Notes under the pieces: generated by a model | Seen by the model: the letters and a program-made list of their open reading frames with translations, nothing else | The model's database searches: none | What the model was told of the DNA's origin: nothing | Translations under genes and position numbers: made by a program | Shown here: in pieces, positions 1-8,089 of the stretch | How the letters are laid out: the number at the start of each line of letters is the position of its first letter | Numbering within the stretch: the stretch's first letter is position 1 | Assembly (NCBI GenBank): GCA_002167805.1 | Contig: NHBT01000028.1 | Location: 33,659 to 52,901, forward strand | Origin: Owenweeksia sp. TMED14 | GTDB lineage: Bacteria; Bacteroidota; Bacteroidia; Flavobacteriales; Schleiferiaceae | Reading direction: 5' to 3' | Length of the DNA stretch: 19,243 bases

Positions 1-84
1 AATCAAATTAAATTTATCGCATATTTTAAATGATATTTACTGTTAAAATTCAATTATAAAGATTTAACAATTTCATAGTTAATT

Positions 85-453
85 ATGAACAATAAAAACA
101 TATCACTAAGTTTTAAATATGCTATTCAGGGATTTAAAATTGCATTTTTAAATGAATTTAAAATACGCTTACACTGTGCTATTGTTGTGGTTGTCGTAAT
201 AGGTGGACTATTATTGAATTTATCAATTTTGGAATGGATCTCCGTAGTTGTCTCCATGGGAATGGTTCTAATCACCGAATTAATAAATACTTCGATAGAA
301 ACTTTATCTGACACTTTACATCCAGATGTGAGTGAGGGAATAAAAAATACAAAAGATATAGCAGCCAGCGCGGTCTTAATTGCCTCAACAACAGCCCTTA
401 TAATTGGATTAATAGTTTTTATTCCATATTTGTGTCAATACTTCAAAATTTAA
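85..453 (+). CDS. dgkA: Diacylglycerol kinase / undecaprenol kinase family protein (DgkA-like)
   Basis: A 122-residue integral membrane lipid kinase. Enzymes of this family phosphorylate diacylglycerol or, in many bacteria, undecaprenol, with ATP at the inner membrane, recycling the lipid carrier used for peptidoglycan and other surface polymers. The family signature is clear: residues 65-76 read ELINTSIETLSD, containing the conserved E, N and second E, and residues 87-97 read KNTKDIAASAV, matching the KDxAA element. The hydrophobic segments (about 31-46, 48-64 and 93-116) fit the usual three-helix plan and the length is normal. The NTSIE and KDIAASAVL wording is closer to the Gram-positive undecaprenol-kinase type than to E. 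coli DgkA, so the substrate is uncertain. The ATG at 85 is the first start, about 11 residues before the first conserved positions. The next gene begins 4 bases after the stop, suggesting co-transcription. Confidence 0.9.
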   Translation: MNNKNISLSFKYAIQGFKIAFLNEFKIRLHCAIVVVVVIGGLLLNLSILEWISVVVSMGMVLITELINTSIETLSDTLHPDVSEGIKNTKDIAASAVLIASTTALIIGLIVFIPYLCQYFKI

Positions 454-457
454 AGGT

Positions 458-880
458 TTGTCGATATTAAAATCAATAGAAAAAAATCGAGAAAAACACA
501 AAAAACTGTGTGACGATATAAGAAAATCAAAAATTTACTTTGACTGGGTTGGAATTTATTGGATGAATTACTCAAACCAAACCTTGGAATTGGGAGTTTT
601 TTCCGGGACTCCAACTGAACACGTATCCATTCCATTCGGTAAGGGCGTTTGTGGACAAGTGGCTTTAACAGGAGAAACCTTAGAAATTGGCAACGTCAAA
701 GAGGAAGAAAATTACATCGCGTGTTCCCTTGAAACACAATCAGAAATCGTAGTTCCCATTTATAAAAATGGCAAATTAATCGGGCAATTAGATATTGACA
801 GTCACTCTAAAAATCCATTTAAACCTGAAGATCATATTTTTCTTGAAAATATCTGCAGATCTATCGCCGAAAGTATTTAA
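458..880 (+). CDS. GAF-domain protein, free methionine-(R)-sulfoxide reductase family
   Basis: A 140-residue single-GAF-domain cytoplasmic protein that aligns along its whole length with E. coli YebR/MsrC (fRMsr), which reduces free methionine-R-sulfoxide. Landmarks are DWVGIYW (29-35), IPFGKGVCG (58-66), YIACSLETQSEIVVP (86-100) and GQLDIDS (109-115). Cys65 and Cys89 are 24 residues apart, exactly as E. coli Cys94 and the catalytic Cys118. The position of E. coli Cys84 is His55 here, so one of the two resolving cysteines is missing. The start is TTG at 458, one base after AAAGG and 4 bases after the dgkA stop. The first internal ATG falls at residue 36, inside the GAF fold, so it cannot be the start. 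Translation coupled to dgkA is likely. Activity on free methionine sulfoxide is an inference from the family. Confidence 0.88.
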   Translation: MSILKSIEKNREKHKKLCDDIRKSKIYFDWVGIYWMNYSNQTLELGVFSGTPTEHVSIPFGKGVCGQVALTGETLEIGNVKEEENYIACSLETQSEIVVPIYKNGKLIGQLDIDSHSKNPFKPEDHIFLENICRSIAESI

Positions 881-952
881 AATATTTTTTGAATTAAACT
901 GAACAAAAGATTTCATCTTGGAATTTAGCTCTAAGCTGTTATTATGCTTATG

Positions 953-1035
953 ATTAGTTACCACTAATTCTGAAATATTGTATTTTAAACAATGTTGGTT
1001 TATTACAAGTAAAGCCGCAATAGAATAAACCAACA
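953..1035. terminator. Hairpins in the convergent gap between the GAF gene and the MacB-type gene
   Basis: The 162-base gap between the stops of two convergent genes holds a perfect 12-base inverted repeat, TGTTGGTTTATT at 993-1004 and its complement at 1024-1035, with a 19-base loop. A smaller 6-base hairpin (953-958 with 963-968, loop TACC) lies just to the left. Position and symmetry fit a bidirectional transcription terminator. However, neither strand shows a clean T run directly after the stem, so this is a structural call, not a classical intrinsic terminator. No coding sequence is visible in the gap. Confidence 0.4.
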
Positions 1036-1042
1036 GAATCAC

Positions 1043-2305
1043 CTATTGATTAAACCTTATTGCCTCAACCGGATCTAATTTTGAAGCCATTGAAGCAGGA
1101 GCTAAGCCCGATAAGAGACCAATAAATGCAGATAAACCAATCCCGGTAGTAACATTAGCAAAACTTAAAAAAAGCTCAAACTCAGAAAAGCGAGAAGCAA
1201 TTGATAATAGACCTGAGACAAACAAAATACCCAAAACGCCTCCCAAAAGACTTAAAAGTATACTTTCAACTAAGAATTGAAGCAGAATGAAAGAACTCTT
1301 AGCGCCTAGGGCTTTCTGAATTCCAATTTGACCGGTTCGCTCTCTTACACTAACGAACATAATATTTGCTATGCCAAACCCACCAACTAAAATAGAAAAC
1401 CCACCGATTATGGATCCTGCAATTCCAATAGCTGAAAACATAGTATCCAAACCACCACTGATAACTGAAGATTCATTCATCGAAAAATCATCTTCAGCTC
1501 GCGGACTCAATCTACGAATTGCTCTCATGTTAACTCGAATATCGTCTTTGAACATTTTAATTGGAATATTATCTTTTGCTTTGAGCTGTATGGAAGTCTC
1601 AGATATTTTATCACCCATAATTGTGACCAAAAGACTGGCAGGAATCCACATTTTTGAATCATCCGACTGCCCCAAAAGATTTGCTCCTTCTTTTTTCATC
1701 ACACCGATAACAGTGAACTCCCTACCTAATGTTTTAACACTTCTTCCTAGGGGATCTTTTTCCCCAAAAAGCCCGGAAGATATATCGGCTCCAATAACAC
1801 AAACAGATTTAGCTAACTTATCTTCCTTTTCAGAAAAAAACCTACCATATTTAAGATTTACATCTCTTTGAAATATCAAACCCGCTTCAAATGTAACGCC
1901 CTCAATTTTTGCATTCTCTACACTAGAATTTCCATATTTTAAAGTCCCATTGACAGAAGCTGCGAAAGAAATATATTTTGCAGTCGGCACTCCACGGTTA
2001 ACAATTTTCTTATAATCCTCCAAACTCACCTCAGGTCTCTGAAAATATTTCCACCAAGGATACCCATCAGGATCAGCTCCGCCTCCCCAGGCCCATTTAT
2101 TAACAAAAACAACATCTGAACCGATACTTTCGACGCTTTCCCGAATATTTTTTTCAAGACTGTCAACTATCGAATAAACAGATATGATAGCGAATATCCC
2201 TATTCCAATTCCAAGGAGACTTAAACAAGTTCTTAAACGGTTGTTTATTAGCACATTCCATGCAAATCGATTAGACTCTGAAATAAGCGTAAAAATTTTC
2301 CACAT
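1043..2305 (-). CDS. MacB-type ABC transporter permease (FtsX family)
   Basis: A 420-residue inner membrane permease subunit. It has the MacB layout: a cytoplasmic N-terminus, a first transmembrane helix (about 27-47), a periplasmic MacB_PCD domain (about 48-285), and a C-terminal FtsX domain with three helices (about 290-415). The FtsX core contains RERTGQIGIQKALGA (321-335), and the end reads LDPVEAIRF (410-418), the usual last element before the C-terminus. MacB-type machines are mechanotransmission ABC systems that expel or move substrates in the periplasm rather than importing them. No ATPase or membrane-fusion partner is encoded nearby; Bacteroidota often carry such permeases alone, so the partner probably lies elsewhere. 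The substrate is unknown. The ATG at 2305 is chosen because MWKIF sits just before the amphipathic region and no longer in-frame start is evident. Confidence 0.9.
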   Translation of the reverse strand: MWKIFTLISESNRFAWNVLINNRLRTCLSLLGIGIGIFAIISVYSIVDSLEKNIRESVESIGSDVVFVNKWAWGGGADPDGYPWWKYFQRPEVSLEDYKKIVNRGVPTAKYISFAASVNGTLKYGNSSVENAKIEGVTFEAGLIFQRDVNLKYGRFFSEKEDKLAKSVCVIGADISSGLFGEKDPLGRSVKTLGREFTVIGVMKKEGANLLGQSDDSKMWIPASLLVTIMGDKISETSIQLKAKDNIPIKMFKDDIRVNMRAIRRLSPRAEDDFSMNESSVISGGLDTMFSAIGIAGSIIGGFSILVGGFGIANIMFVSVRERTGQIGIQKALGAKSSFILLQFLVESILLSLLGGVLGILFVSGLLSIASRFSEFELFLSFANVTTGIGLSAFIGLLSGLAPASMASKLDPVEAIRFNQ

Positions 2306-2312
2306 GATGACT

Positions 2313-2320
2313 CAAAATTA
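2313..2320 (-). promoter_or_regulatory. Candidate -7 element for the MacB-type permease gene
   Basis: On the minus strand the sequence TAATTTTG matches the Bacteroidota -7 consensus TAnnTTTG perfectly and ends 7 bases before the ATG at 2305, implying a leader of only a few bases. No TTG-type -33 element is visible at the usual distance. In AT-rich DNA such a match can arise by chance. Confidence 0.25.
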
Positions 2321-2343
2321 CAAAGTCGATGAATAGGAATCGC

Positions 2344-2351
2344 TACATTTG
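2344..2351 (+). promoter_or_regulatory. Candidate -7 element for the purH-mre operon
   Basis: TACATTTG is a perfect match to the Bacteroidota -7 consensus TAnnTTTG. Transcription would begin near 2356, giving a leader of about 30 bases before the purH ATG at 2386. The whole divergent intergenic region is only 80 bases, so the operon promoter must lie here or inside the permease gene. A good -33 element is not visible. Confidence 0.4.
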
Positions 2352-2385
2352 TTTCTTTAAATTCCTTATGGCTATCTGAATTAAA

Positions 2386-3909
2386 ATGACTTTGAAATTA
2401 AAACCCATTAAATCTGCTTTAATATCAGTTTTCAACAAAGAGGGCATTGAGTCCCTATTAAAAATTTTAACAGAAGAAGGAGTAAAGATTTATTCCACAG
2501 GAGGCACAGAGGACCATATCAAAAAATTGGGGTATGATTGCACCTCTGTTGAATCCATTACAGATTTTCCAAGCATATTAGACGGGCGAGTTAAAACCCT
2601 TCATCCAAAAGTTTTTGGGGGAATACTCTGGAGAAGAAATTTGGAGAACGATGCCCAAACAATCAGCTCGATGAAAATTCCCAGTATAGATTTGGTAATT
2701 GTTGACTTATATCCCTTTGAAAAGACTGTGAATTCAACTAAAAATGAATCAGAAATTATAGAAAAAATTGATATCGGTGGTGTGTCACTGATTCGTGCAG
2801 GAGCAAAAAATTTTAATGATGTATGGACTATCTCATCAAAAAATCAATATAAAAAAGCGATTGAAATAATGACAAGAAATGGGGCAAAAAGCTCTCTTTC
2901 AGATCGAAAATTTTTTGCAGCTCAGGCATTTAATCTTTCTGCTCACTATGATTCCTTAATTTCAAATTGGTTAGATCCAGAAATTAAGCCTTTTGGGACA
3001 ATTAACGGAAAGAAAAAAGAATTACGCTATGGCGAAAATCCTCATCAAAAAGGTTGGTTTATCGGAAATCTTGATTCATTGTTCACCCAGCATAGTGGTA
3101 AAGAATTGAGTTACAATAACCTACTGGACATTGACTCTGCGATATCTTACTGTTCAGAAGGTAAAAACTCAACTGTTGTCATAATAAAGCACAATAATGC
3201 TTGTGGGTTTGCGATTTCAGAAACACTTGAAGATGCATGGAATAAATCTCTCTCCTCCGACCCCGTATCCGCGTTTGGTTCTGTAATTGCAACAAATAAA
3301 AAGATTGATGCTTCAACAGCAAGAAAAATCAATTCTATTTTTTTTGAGGTTTTGATCGCCCCCAGCTATTCAAAAGAAGCTCTCGAAATATTCAGGTCCA
3401 AGAAAAACAGAATTATTTTGGAACTTAAAGTTGAAGAATTTCCGAAAACAATTGTTAGATCATCCTTAAACGGCCTCTTATTGCAGACAAGAGATGATCA
3501 CAGAGATAATGAGAAAGATTTGAGAGTCGTAACTAAGAAAAAACCTTCCTCAAAAGAAACAAATGATTTACTCCTTGCATCCGCTATATCTAAGCATACA
3601 AAAAGCAACACTATAGTTCTTGTAAAAGATCAGCAATTAATTTCAAGTGGAACAGGACAAACATCAAGAGTAGATGCTTTGAATCAAGCAATTAATAAAG
3701 CAAAATCATTTAACTTAGATCTAAAAGGAGCAGTAATGGCCTCAGATGCATTTTTCCCTTTTCCCGATTGTGTAGAAATTGCATTTGAAGCCGGAATTAA
3801 TGCAGTAATTCAGCCGGGAGGGTCTGTTAAGGATGAACTGAGTATTAATTTTTGCGATAATAATGAAATGGCTATGGTAATGACTGGTATTAGACACTTT
3901 AAACACTAA
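2386..3909 (+). CDS. purH: Bifunctional AICAR formyltransferase / IMP cyclohydrolase
   Basis: A 507-residue cytoplasmic enzyme for the last two steps of de novo purine synthesis: formylation of AICAR with 10-formyl-tetrahydrofolate, then ring closure to IMP. The N-terminal MGS-like cyclohydrolase domain (about 1-145) carries YSTGGT (36-41) and GRVKTLHPKVFGG (67-79). The C-terminal transformylase domain carries RYGENPHQ (214-221), the catalytic Lys-His pair in IKHNNACG (K268, H269), SDAFFPFPD (453-461) and QPGGSVKD (476-483). Length and motifs are complete, so the enzyme should be active. The ATG at 2386 precedes the MGS domain by the usual few residues. mreB begins 10 bases after the stop, so purH heads the cell-shape operon; this arrangement recurs in Bacteroidota. 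Confidence 0.98.
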   Translation: MTLKLKPIKSALISVFNKEGIESLLKILTEEGVKIYSTGGTEDHIKKLGYDCTSVESITDFPSILDGRVKTLHPKVFGGILWRRNLENDAQTISSMKIPSIDLVIVDLYPFEKTVNSTKNESEIIEKIDIGGVSLIRAGAKNFNDVWTISSKNQYKKAIEIMTRNGAKSSLSDRKFFAAQAFNLSAHYDSLISNWLDPEIKPFGTINGKKKELRYGENPHQKGWFIGNLDSLFTQHSGKELSYNNLLDIDSAISYCSEGKNSTVVIIKHNNACGFAISETLEDAWNKSLSSDPVSAFGSVIATNKKIDASTARKINSIFFEVLIAPSYSKEALEIFRSKKNRIILELKVEEFPKTIVRSSLNGLLLQTRDDHRDNEKDLRVVTKKKPSSKETNDLLLASAISKHTKSNTIVLVKDQQLISSGTGQTSRVDALNQAINKAKSFNLDLKGAVMASDAFFPFPDCVEIAFEAGINAVIQPGGSVKDELSINFCDNNEMAMVMTGIRHFKH

Positions 3910-3919
3910 TTATTTAGAT

Positions 3920-4948
3920 ATGGGACTTTTTGACTTTTTAACCTATGATATAGCTATTGATCTTGGAACAGCTAATACCCTTATAATTCATAATGATAAA
4001 GTTGTAGTTGACGCTCCATCAATCGTTGCAATTGACAGATCTTCCAATGCTATTCTTGCAATTGGTCACGAAGCAATGCAAATGCATGGAAAAACTCACG
4101 AAAATATTAGAACTGTAAGGCCTTTAAAAGATGGCGTGATAGCAGATTTTGTTGCTTCAGAACATATGATTCGTGAAATGATCAAAAGCATCCCAGTATT
4201 AAAAAAGAAATTACTTGCACCGTCATTGAGAATGGTTATCTGTATTCCTAGTGGAATTACTGAGGTTGAAAAGCGTGCAGTCCGTGACTCTGCTGAGCAT
4301 GCCAATGCAAAAGAGGTTTATTTAATTCATGAACCCATGGCTGCAGCTATAGGTATTGGTGTTGATGTTCTTGAACCGAAAGGGAATATGATTATTGATA
4401 TTGGTGGAGGCACTACTGAAATTGCAATTTTAGCCCTTGGAGGAATTGTCTGCGACAAAAGTATCAAAGTAGCCGGAGATGTTTTTACCAGTGATATTGC
4501 ATACTACATGCGCTCTGAACATAATTTATATGTTGGAGAGAGAACCGCAGAATCAATTAAAATAAATGTTGGGGCTGCGATAGATAATCTAAGCAATCCC
4601 CCTGATGACATGTCAGTGCAAGGAAGAGATTTAATAACGGGAAAACCAAAACAGGTAGATATCTCTTACAAAGAAATATCTAAGGCTCTTGATAAATCAC
4701 TTACTAGGATAGAAGATGCCGTTATGGAAGCTCTTGCTATGACACCTCCCGAATTGTCTGCAGATATATACAATTCGGGTATTTATATGGCTGGTGGCGG
4801 GTCACTTTTAAGGGGTCTTGACCAAAGAATTTCTTCAAAAACAGACTTACCGGTATATGTTGCTGAAGATCCTCTCAGAGCAGTGGTGAGAGGCACAGGA
4901 ATAACCTTAAAAAACTTAGACAAATACCGCACCCTTTTGATGCGTTAA
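3920..4948 (+). CDS. mreB: Rod shape-determining actin homologue MreB
   Basis: A 342-residue bacterial actin that polymerises with ATP under the inner membrane and positions the peptidoglycan elongation machinery. Actin-fold signatures are all present: phosphate-1 loop IDLGTANT (13-20), CIPSGITEVEKRAV (108-121), HEPMAAAIG (137-145), phosphate-2 loop IDIGGGTTEIA (159-169), and the adenosine motif AGGGSLLRGL (291-300). The N-terminus MGLFDFLTYD gives the short hydrophobic or amphipathic membrane-binding end typical of MreB. Length is normal. It sits between purH (10-base gap) and mreC (3-base gap), which with mreD, PBP2 and RodA form a complete elongasome set in one transcript. Confidence 0.98.
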   Translation: MGLFDFLTYDIAIDLGTANTLIIHNDKVVVDAPSIVAIDRSSNAILAIGHEAMQMHGKTHENIRTVRPLKDGVIADFVASEHMIREMIKSIPVLKKKLLAPSLRMVICIPSGITEVEKRAVRDSAEHANAKEVYLIHEPMAAAIGIGVDVLEPKGNMIIDIGGGTTEIAILALGGIVCDKSIKVAGDVFTSDIAYYMRSEHNLYVGERTAESIKINVGAAIDNLSNPPDDMSVQGRDLITGKPKQVDISYKEISKALDKSLTRIEDAVMEALAMTPPELSADIYNSGIYMAGGGSLLRGLDQRISSKTDLPVYVAEDPLRAVVRGTGITLKNLDKYRTLLMR

Positions 4949-4951
4949 AAA

Positions 4952-5752
4952 ATGCGAAATGTCTTAAGGTTTATTATTCGATACCGCATAATCTCGACAC
5001 TTATTTTTTTTCAAGTTTTGGGTTTGTCGATAACATATACAAATTCAACCCTTCACCAATCTATTTTTTGGGATCAAGTACTCAATTTTCAAGGAAAATG
5101 GAACAATGTTACAGACAGTTGGCGAGGTTATTTTCAACTAAAAAATATAAATGAATCCCTTCAAAAAGAAAATTTAATATTACGAAATCAAATCGGACCA
5201 ATTCATATTGATTCAAAAGGACTCAATGACACTCTTCAATTTAAATGGATAGACGGGCAGGTCATATACTCAAGTATTCACTTAAAAAACAATTATTTAA
5301 TCATCAATAAAGGGAGAATGGATAAAATCTCTGTTGGAGATGGAGTTCTTGGAATTCAAGGAGAGGTAATGGGTATTATTGATAAAACCTCAGAACATTT
5401 TAGCAGAGTATTACCGATAATAAATAGTGAATCTCGAATTTCGGGCATCGTCAAAAAATCAGGTCATTTTGGTACAATAATTTGGCGAGGTGGCGCGCCA
5501 AATAGAGTTAAAATGATTGATTTACCTTTTGAAACCAAATTATTGACTGGAGATACAATTATAAGTGATTCTCGCTCAAATATTTTCCCAACAGGTATGC
5601 CTATTGGCTATATATCAGAGGTAATATCTGATTCTGCCAATCAAAGTCAAATTGCTACTTTAGAAATATTCGTTGATTATGCTAAAATTCAACCTATTTA
5701 TATAGTTAAAAACCATTTGAAATCAGAATTTGAAAAGCTTAGAAAACCATGA
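4952..5752 (+). CDS. mreC: Rod shape-determining protein MreC
   Basis: A 266-residue bitopic inner membrane protein of the elongasome, thought to activate PBP2 from the periplasm. It has one N-terminal transmembrane helix (about 11-29), a coiled-coil segment (about 50-82, rich in Q, N, L and E), and the two-part beta domain. Recognisable family stretches are NNYLIINKGRMDKISVGDG (113-131), SGIVKKSGHFGTIIW (164-178) and TGDTIISDSRSNIFPTGMP (199-217). Length is in the normal range. It starts 3 bases after mreB and its TGA overlaps the mreD start as ATGA, so the two are translationally coupled. Confidence 0.95.
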   Translation: MRNVLRFIIRYRIISTLIFFQVLGLSITYTNSTLHQSIFWDQVLNFQGKWNNVTDSWRGYFQLKNINESLQKENLILRNQIGPIHIDSKGLNDTLQFKWIDGQVIYSSIHLKNNYLIINKGRMDKISVGDGVLGIQGEVMGIIDKTSEHFSRVLPIINSESRISGIVKKSGHFGTIIWRGGAPNRVKMIDLPFETKLLTGDTIISDSRSNIFPTGMPIGYISEVISDSANQSQIATLEIFVDYAKIQPIYIVKNHLKSEFEKLRKP

Positions 5753-6249
5753 AAAAAATTAATAATTGGCTAATTTGGAGTGGTATTTTAATATTCGCTC
5801 AATCACTGATTATTAATAAAATTCAAGTATATGGATTTTTAAACCCATATATATACGTTTCCGTATTTTTAATAGTTCCAACCTATATTGGAAAAATACC
5901 CTTATTATTAATCGGAGCATTAGTCGGAGGCTTTATGGATCTGACGTTACTAACCGGAGGAATACATTTAATGGCATCAACTCTTACATGCTTCTTTCAA
6001 CCAAAAATTCTCGGATATATAGTCCCAAGAGCGGATGAAGAAAATCTACCATTTATGCCAAGTGATTTGGGAATACCCAAATGGTTAATTTATTCAGGTT
6101 CAACTATACTTATTCATCATACTTATTTATTTTTTGTTGATTCACACAGCTTTAATGCTCCTCTATATTTAATTTGGAGAATAATTATTTCCACATTTGC
6201 AACTACAATTTTAACCATGAGTATTCTCTTTTTTGTAAAAAACAAATAG
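5749..6249 (+). CDS. mreD: Rod shape-determining membrane protein MreD
   Basis: A 166-residue polytopic inner membrane protein, the least conserved part of the MreBCD complex. About five hydrophobic helices are visible (near 6-22, 32-48, 50-68, 112-130 and 140-163). Family hallmarks are the NPYIYV stretch (32-37), the G-x-x-x-D pattern in GGFMDLTLLTGGIHLMA (60-76), and a position between mreC and mrdA. The ATG overlaps the mreC stop by 4 bases and the stop lies 7 bases before PBP2. Identification rests as much on gene order as on sequence. Confidence 0.92.
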   Translation: MKKINNWLIWSGILIFAQSLIINKIQVYGFLNPYIYVSVFLIVPTYIGKIPLLLIGALVGGFMDLTLLTGGIHLMASTLTCFFQPKILGYIVPRADEENLPFMPSDLGIPKWLIYSGSTILIHHTYLFFVDSHSFNAPLYLIWRIIISTFATTILTMSILFFVKNK

Positions 6250-6256
6250 ATAAGTA

Positions 6257-8089
6257 ATGAGGAGCAAACTGCTTTTAACTCTTTTAATTGGGCTAACAGT
6301 AACATTCGTTTTTAGATTATTTCAAATTCAAATAATCGATTCAAAATATACTCTTGACGCTGCAAATAATGCTCAAAGAATGGAGAAAATATTTGCTCCA
6401 AGAGGAATTATTTTAGATCGCGATAGTAACCTTCTTGCTATGAATCAAGCTGCCTACGATATAGAAGTGACGACAAGTTTATTAAATTCCCTAGACACCT
6501 CAAGGTTATCAAAATTAATCGGTGTAAATGAAAAAAAAATTAAATCATCTTTAATAAAAGCTCAACGTTATTCTCCATATAGACCAAGTTCTTTAATTCG
6601 AGGATTAACAGCTCAAGATTTTGCAAAAATTCAAGAAGAGATAGGTTTTTATCCTGGAATCTCTATGAGAAGAAGAACCTTTCGAAAGTATTCTAACTCA
6701 GCATCAGGAAGCGCAATAGGGTATGTGGGAGAAGTTAATGATTATATTTTGTCAAAAAAACCTGAGTATAAATTAGGAGATTATATAGGAATTGCTGGAA
6801 TTGAGGCGAGCTATGAAAAGTACTTAAGAGGTAAAGATGGAATACAATACATAACAGTTGATAATCTGAATCGCGACAAAGGCCCATTTCAAGAAGGCAA
6901 ATATGACATTGACCCCGTTCCAGGAAAGAATATAATGACGACTTTAGACTCAAGATTACAAGAATACGGGAAACTACTGATGTCAGGAAAAAGAGGTAGT
7001 ATTGTTGCAATTTCTCCAGAATCAGGCGAAATACTTACACTCTTATCATCACCAGATTATAATCCCAATTTACTAGTCGGAAGGCACCGTTCAAAAAATT
7101 ATAATCTTTTATATCTCGATTCAATAAACAAACCTCTTTTTCATCGGGGCTTATTGGCTGTTTATCCTCCAGGTTCACCTTTCAAAATCATCAATGCATT
7201 AATTGCATTGGAGGAGGAAACCATAAAACCTTCGACCAACTTCAATTGTATTGATGGTTATCACTATGGCGAACTCCATATAGGATGTCATTGCGAATCG
7301 GGACTTGTTAATCTGCGCAAATCAATTTCTCATAGCTGTAATAACTACCATTGCCAAGTTTTCAAAAAAACCTTGGATAAATTTCAATCCACAGCCAAGG
7401 GCCTGGATGAATGGGAAAAGCACGTGAGAAGTTTTGGCTTAGGAAATTACCTTGGAGTTGATATCAATTCCGGAAGAAAAGGATTTGTACCAAATTCCGA
7501 CTTTTATAATAATTATTACCAAAATAAACGATGGAAGGCGCCGACCATTGTTTCTTTAGCAATAGGACAAGGCGAATTAGGGGTCACTCCTTTACAACTA
7601 TCTAACATGACTGCTATTATAGCTAATAGGGGCCATTGGTTTATTCCACATATTGTTAAATCTATTGAAGGAACCATGATTGATAGTCTTAAATATCTAA
7701 CTCCAATGAGAACAACTATTAAAAAGAAGCATTTTGATACCGTAATCAAGGGGATGGAAGATGTATTTAAAATTGGGACAGCTAAAGAATCTAGACTTAA
7801 TGGAATTCGAATTGCTGGCAAAACAGGTACAGCGGAAAATCCACATGGACAAGATCATTCGATATTCATCGCATTTGCTCCTATTGATTCACCTAAAATC
7901 GCAATTGCTGTTATTATTGAAAATGGTTATTGGGGATCGCGCTGGGCTGCTCCCATAGCCAGTCTAATGATAGAGAAGTATATAAACGACACTATAGCCA
8001 GAACAGACCTGGAGGAGCGTATGATATCCGGAAGTTTGGCAAATGAATATGGTGTGGAAAGTGTTGAAATCAAACTCCCTCATAATTAA
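6257..8089 (+). CDS. mrdA: Penicillin-binding protein 2 (elongasome D,D-transpeptidase)
   Basis: A 610-residue class B penicillin-binding protein that cross-links new peptidoglycan during sidewall growth, partnered with RodA. It has an N-terminal membrane anchor (about 5-22), then the pedestal/dimer domain starting at APRGIILDRDSNLLA (47-61), then the transpeptidase. The three active-site motifs are present: SxxK as S307-P-F-K310 in YPPGSPFK, SxN as S360-C-N362, and KTG at 522-524 in AGKTGTAE. The region between the first two motifs is unusually rich in Cys and His (C331, H336, H341, C344, H345, C346, H359, C361, H365, C366), which may hold a metal. The stop codon overlaps the rodA start as TAATG. 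The short tail after the transpeptidase is hydrophilic. Confidence 0.96.
   Translation: MRSKLLLTLLIGLTVTFVFRLFQIQIIDSKYTLDAANNAQRMEKIFAPRGIILDRDSNLLAMNQAAYDIEVTTSLLNSLDTSRLSKLIGVNEKKIKSSLIKAQRYSPYRPSSLIRGLTAQDFAKIQEEIGFYPGISMRRRTFRKYSNSASGSAIGYVGEVNDYILSKKPEYKLGDYIGIAGIEASYEKYLRGKDGIQYITVDNLNRDKGPFQEGKYDIDPVPGKNIMTTLDSRLQEYGKLLMSGKRGSIVAISPESGEILTLLSSPDYNPNLLVGRHRSKNYNLLYLDSINKPLFHRGLLAVYPPGSPFKIINALIALEEETIKPSTNFNCIDGYHYGELHIGCHCESGLVNLRKSISHSCNNYHCQVFKKTLDKFQSTAKGLDEWEKHVRSFGLGNYLGVDINSGRKGFVPNSDFYNNYYQNKRWKAPTIVSLAIGQGELGVTPLQLSNMTAIIANRGHWFIPHIVKSIEGTMIDSLKYLTPMRTTIKKKHFDTVIKGMEDVFKIGTAKESRLNGIRIAGKTGTAENPHGQDHSIFIAFAPIDSPKIAIAVIIENGYWGSRWAAPIASLMIEKYINDTIARTDLEERMISGSLANEYGVESVEIKLPHN

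Noticed and set aside
1..84. Possible promoter or gene start at the left edge
   Set aside because: The 84 bases are very AT-rich, but I found no TAnnTTTG element, hairpin or coding frame that I could defend.
1371..1871. Plus-strand frame of 166 codons inside the MacB-type gene
   Set aside because: It is antisense to a well-supported permease with conserved motifs, and has low-complexity composition expected of a shadow frame.
5480..5503. GC-rich hairpin (ATTTGGCG / CGCCAAAT) inside mreC containing GGCGCGCC
   Set aside because: It lies in a conserved coding stretch (TIIWRGGAPNRV), so amino acid constraint explains it; there is no T run and no reason for termination inside the operon.
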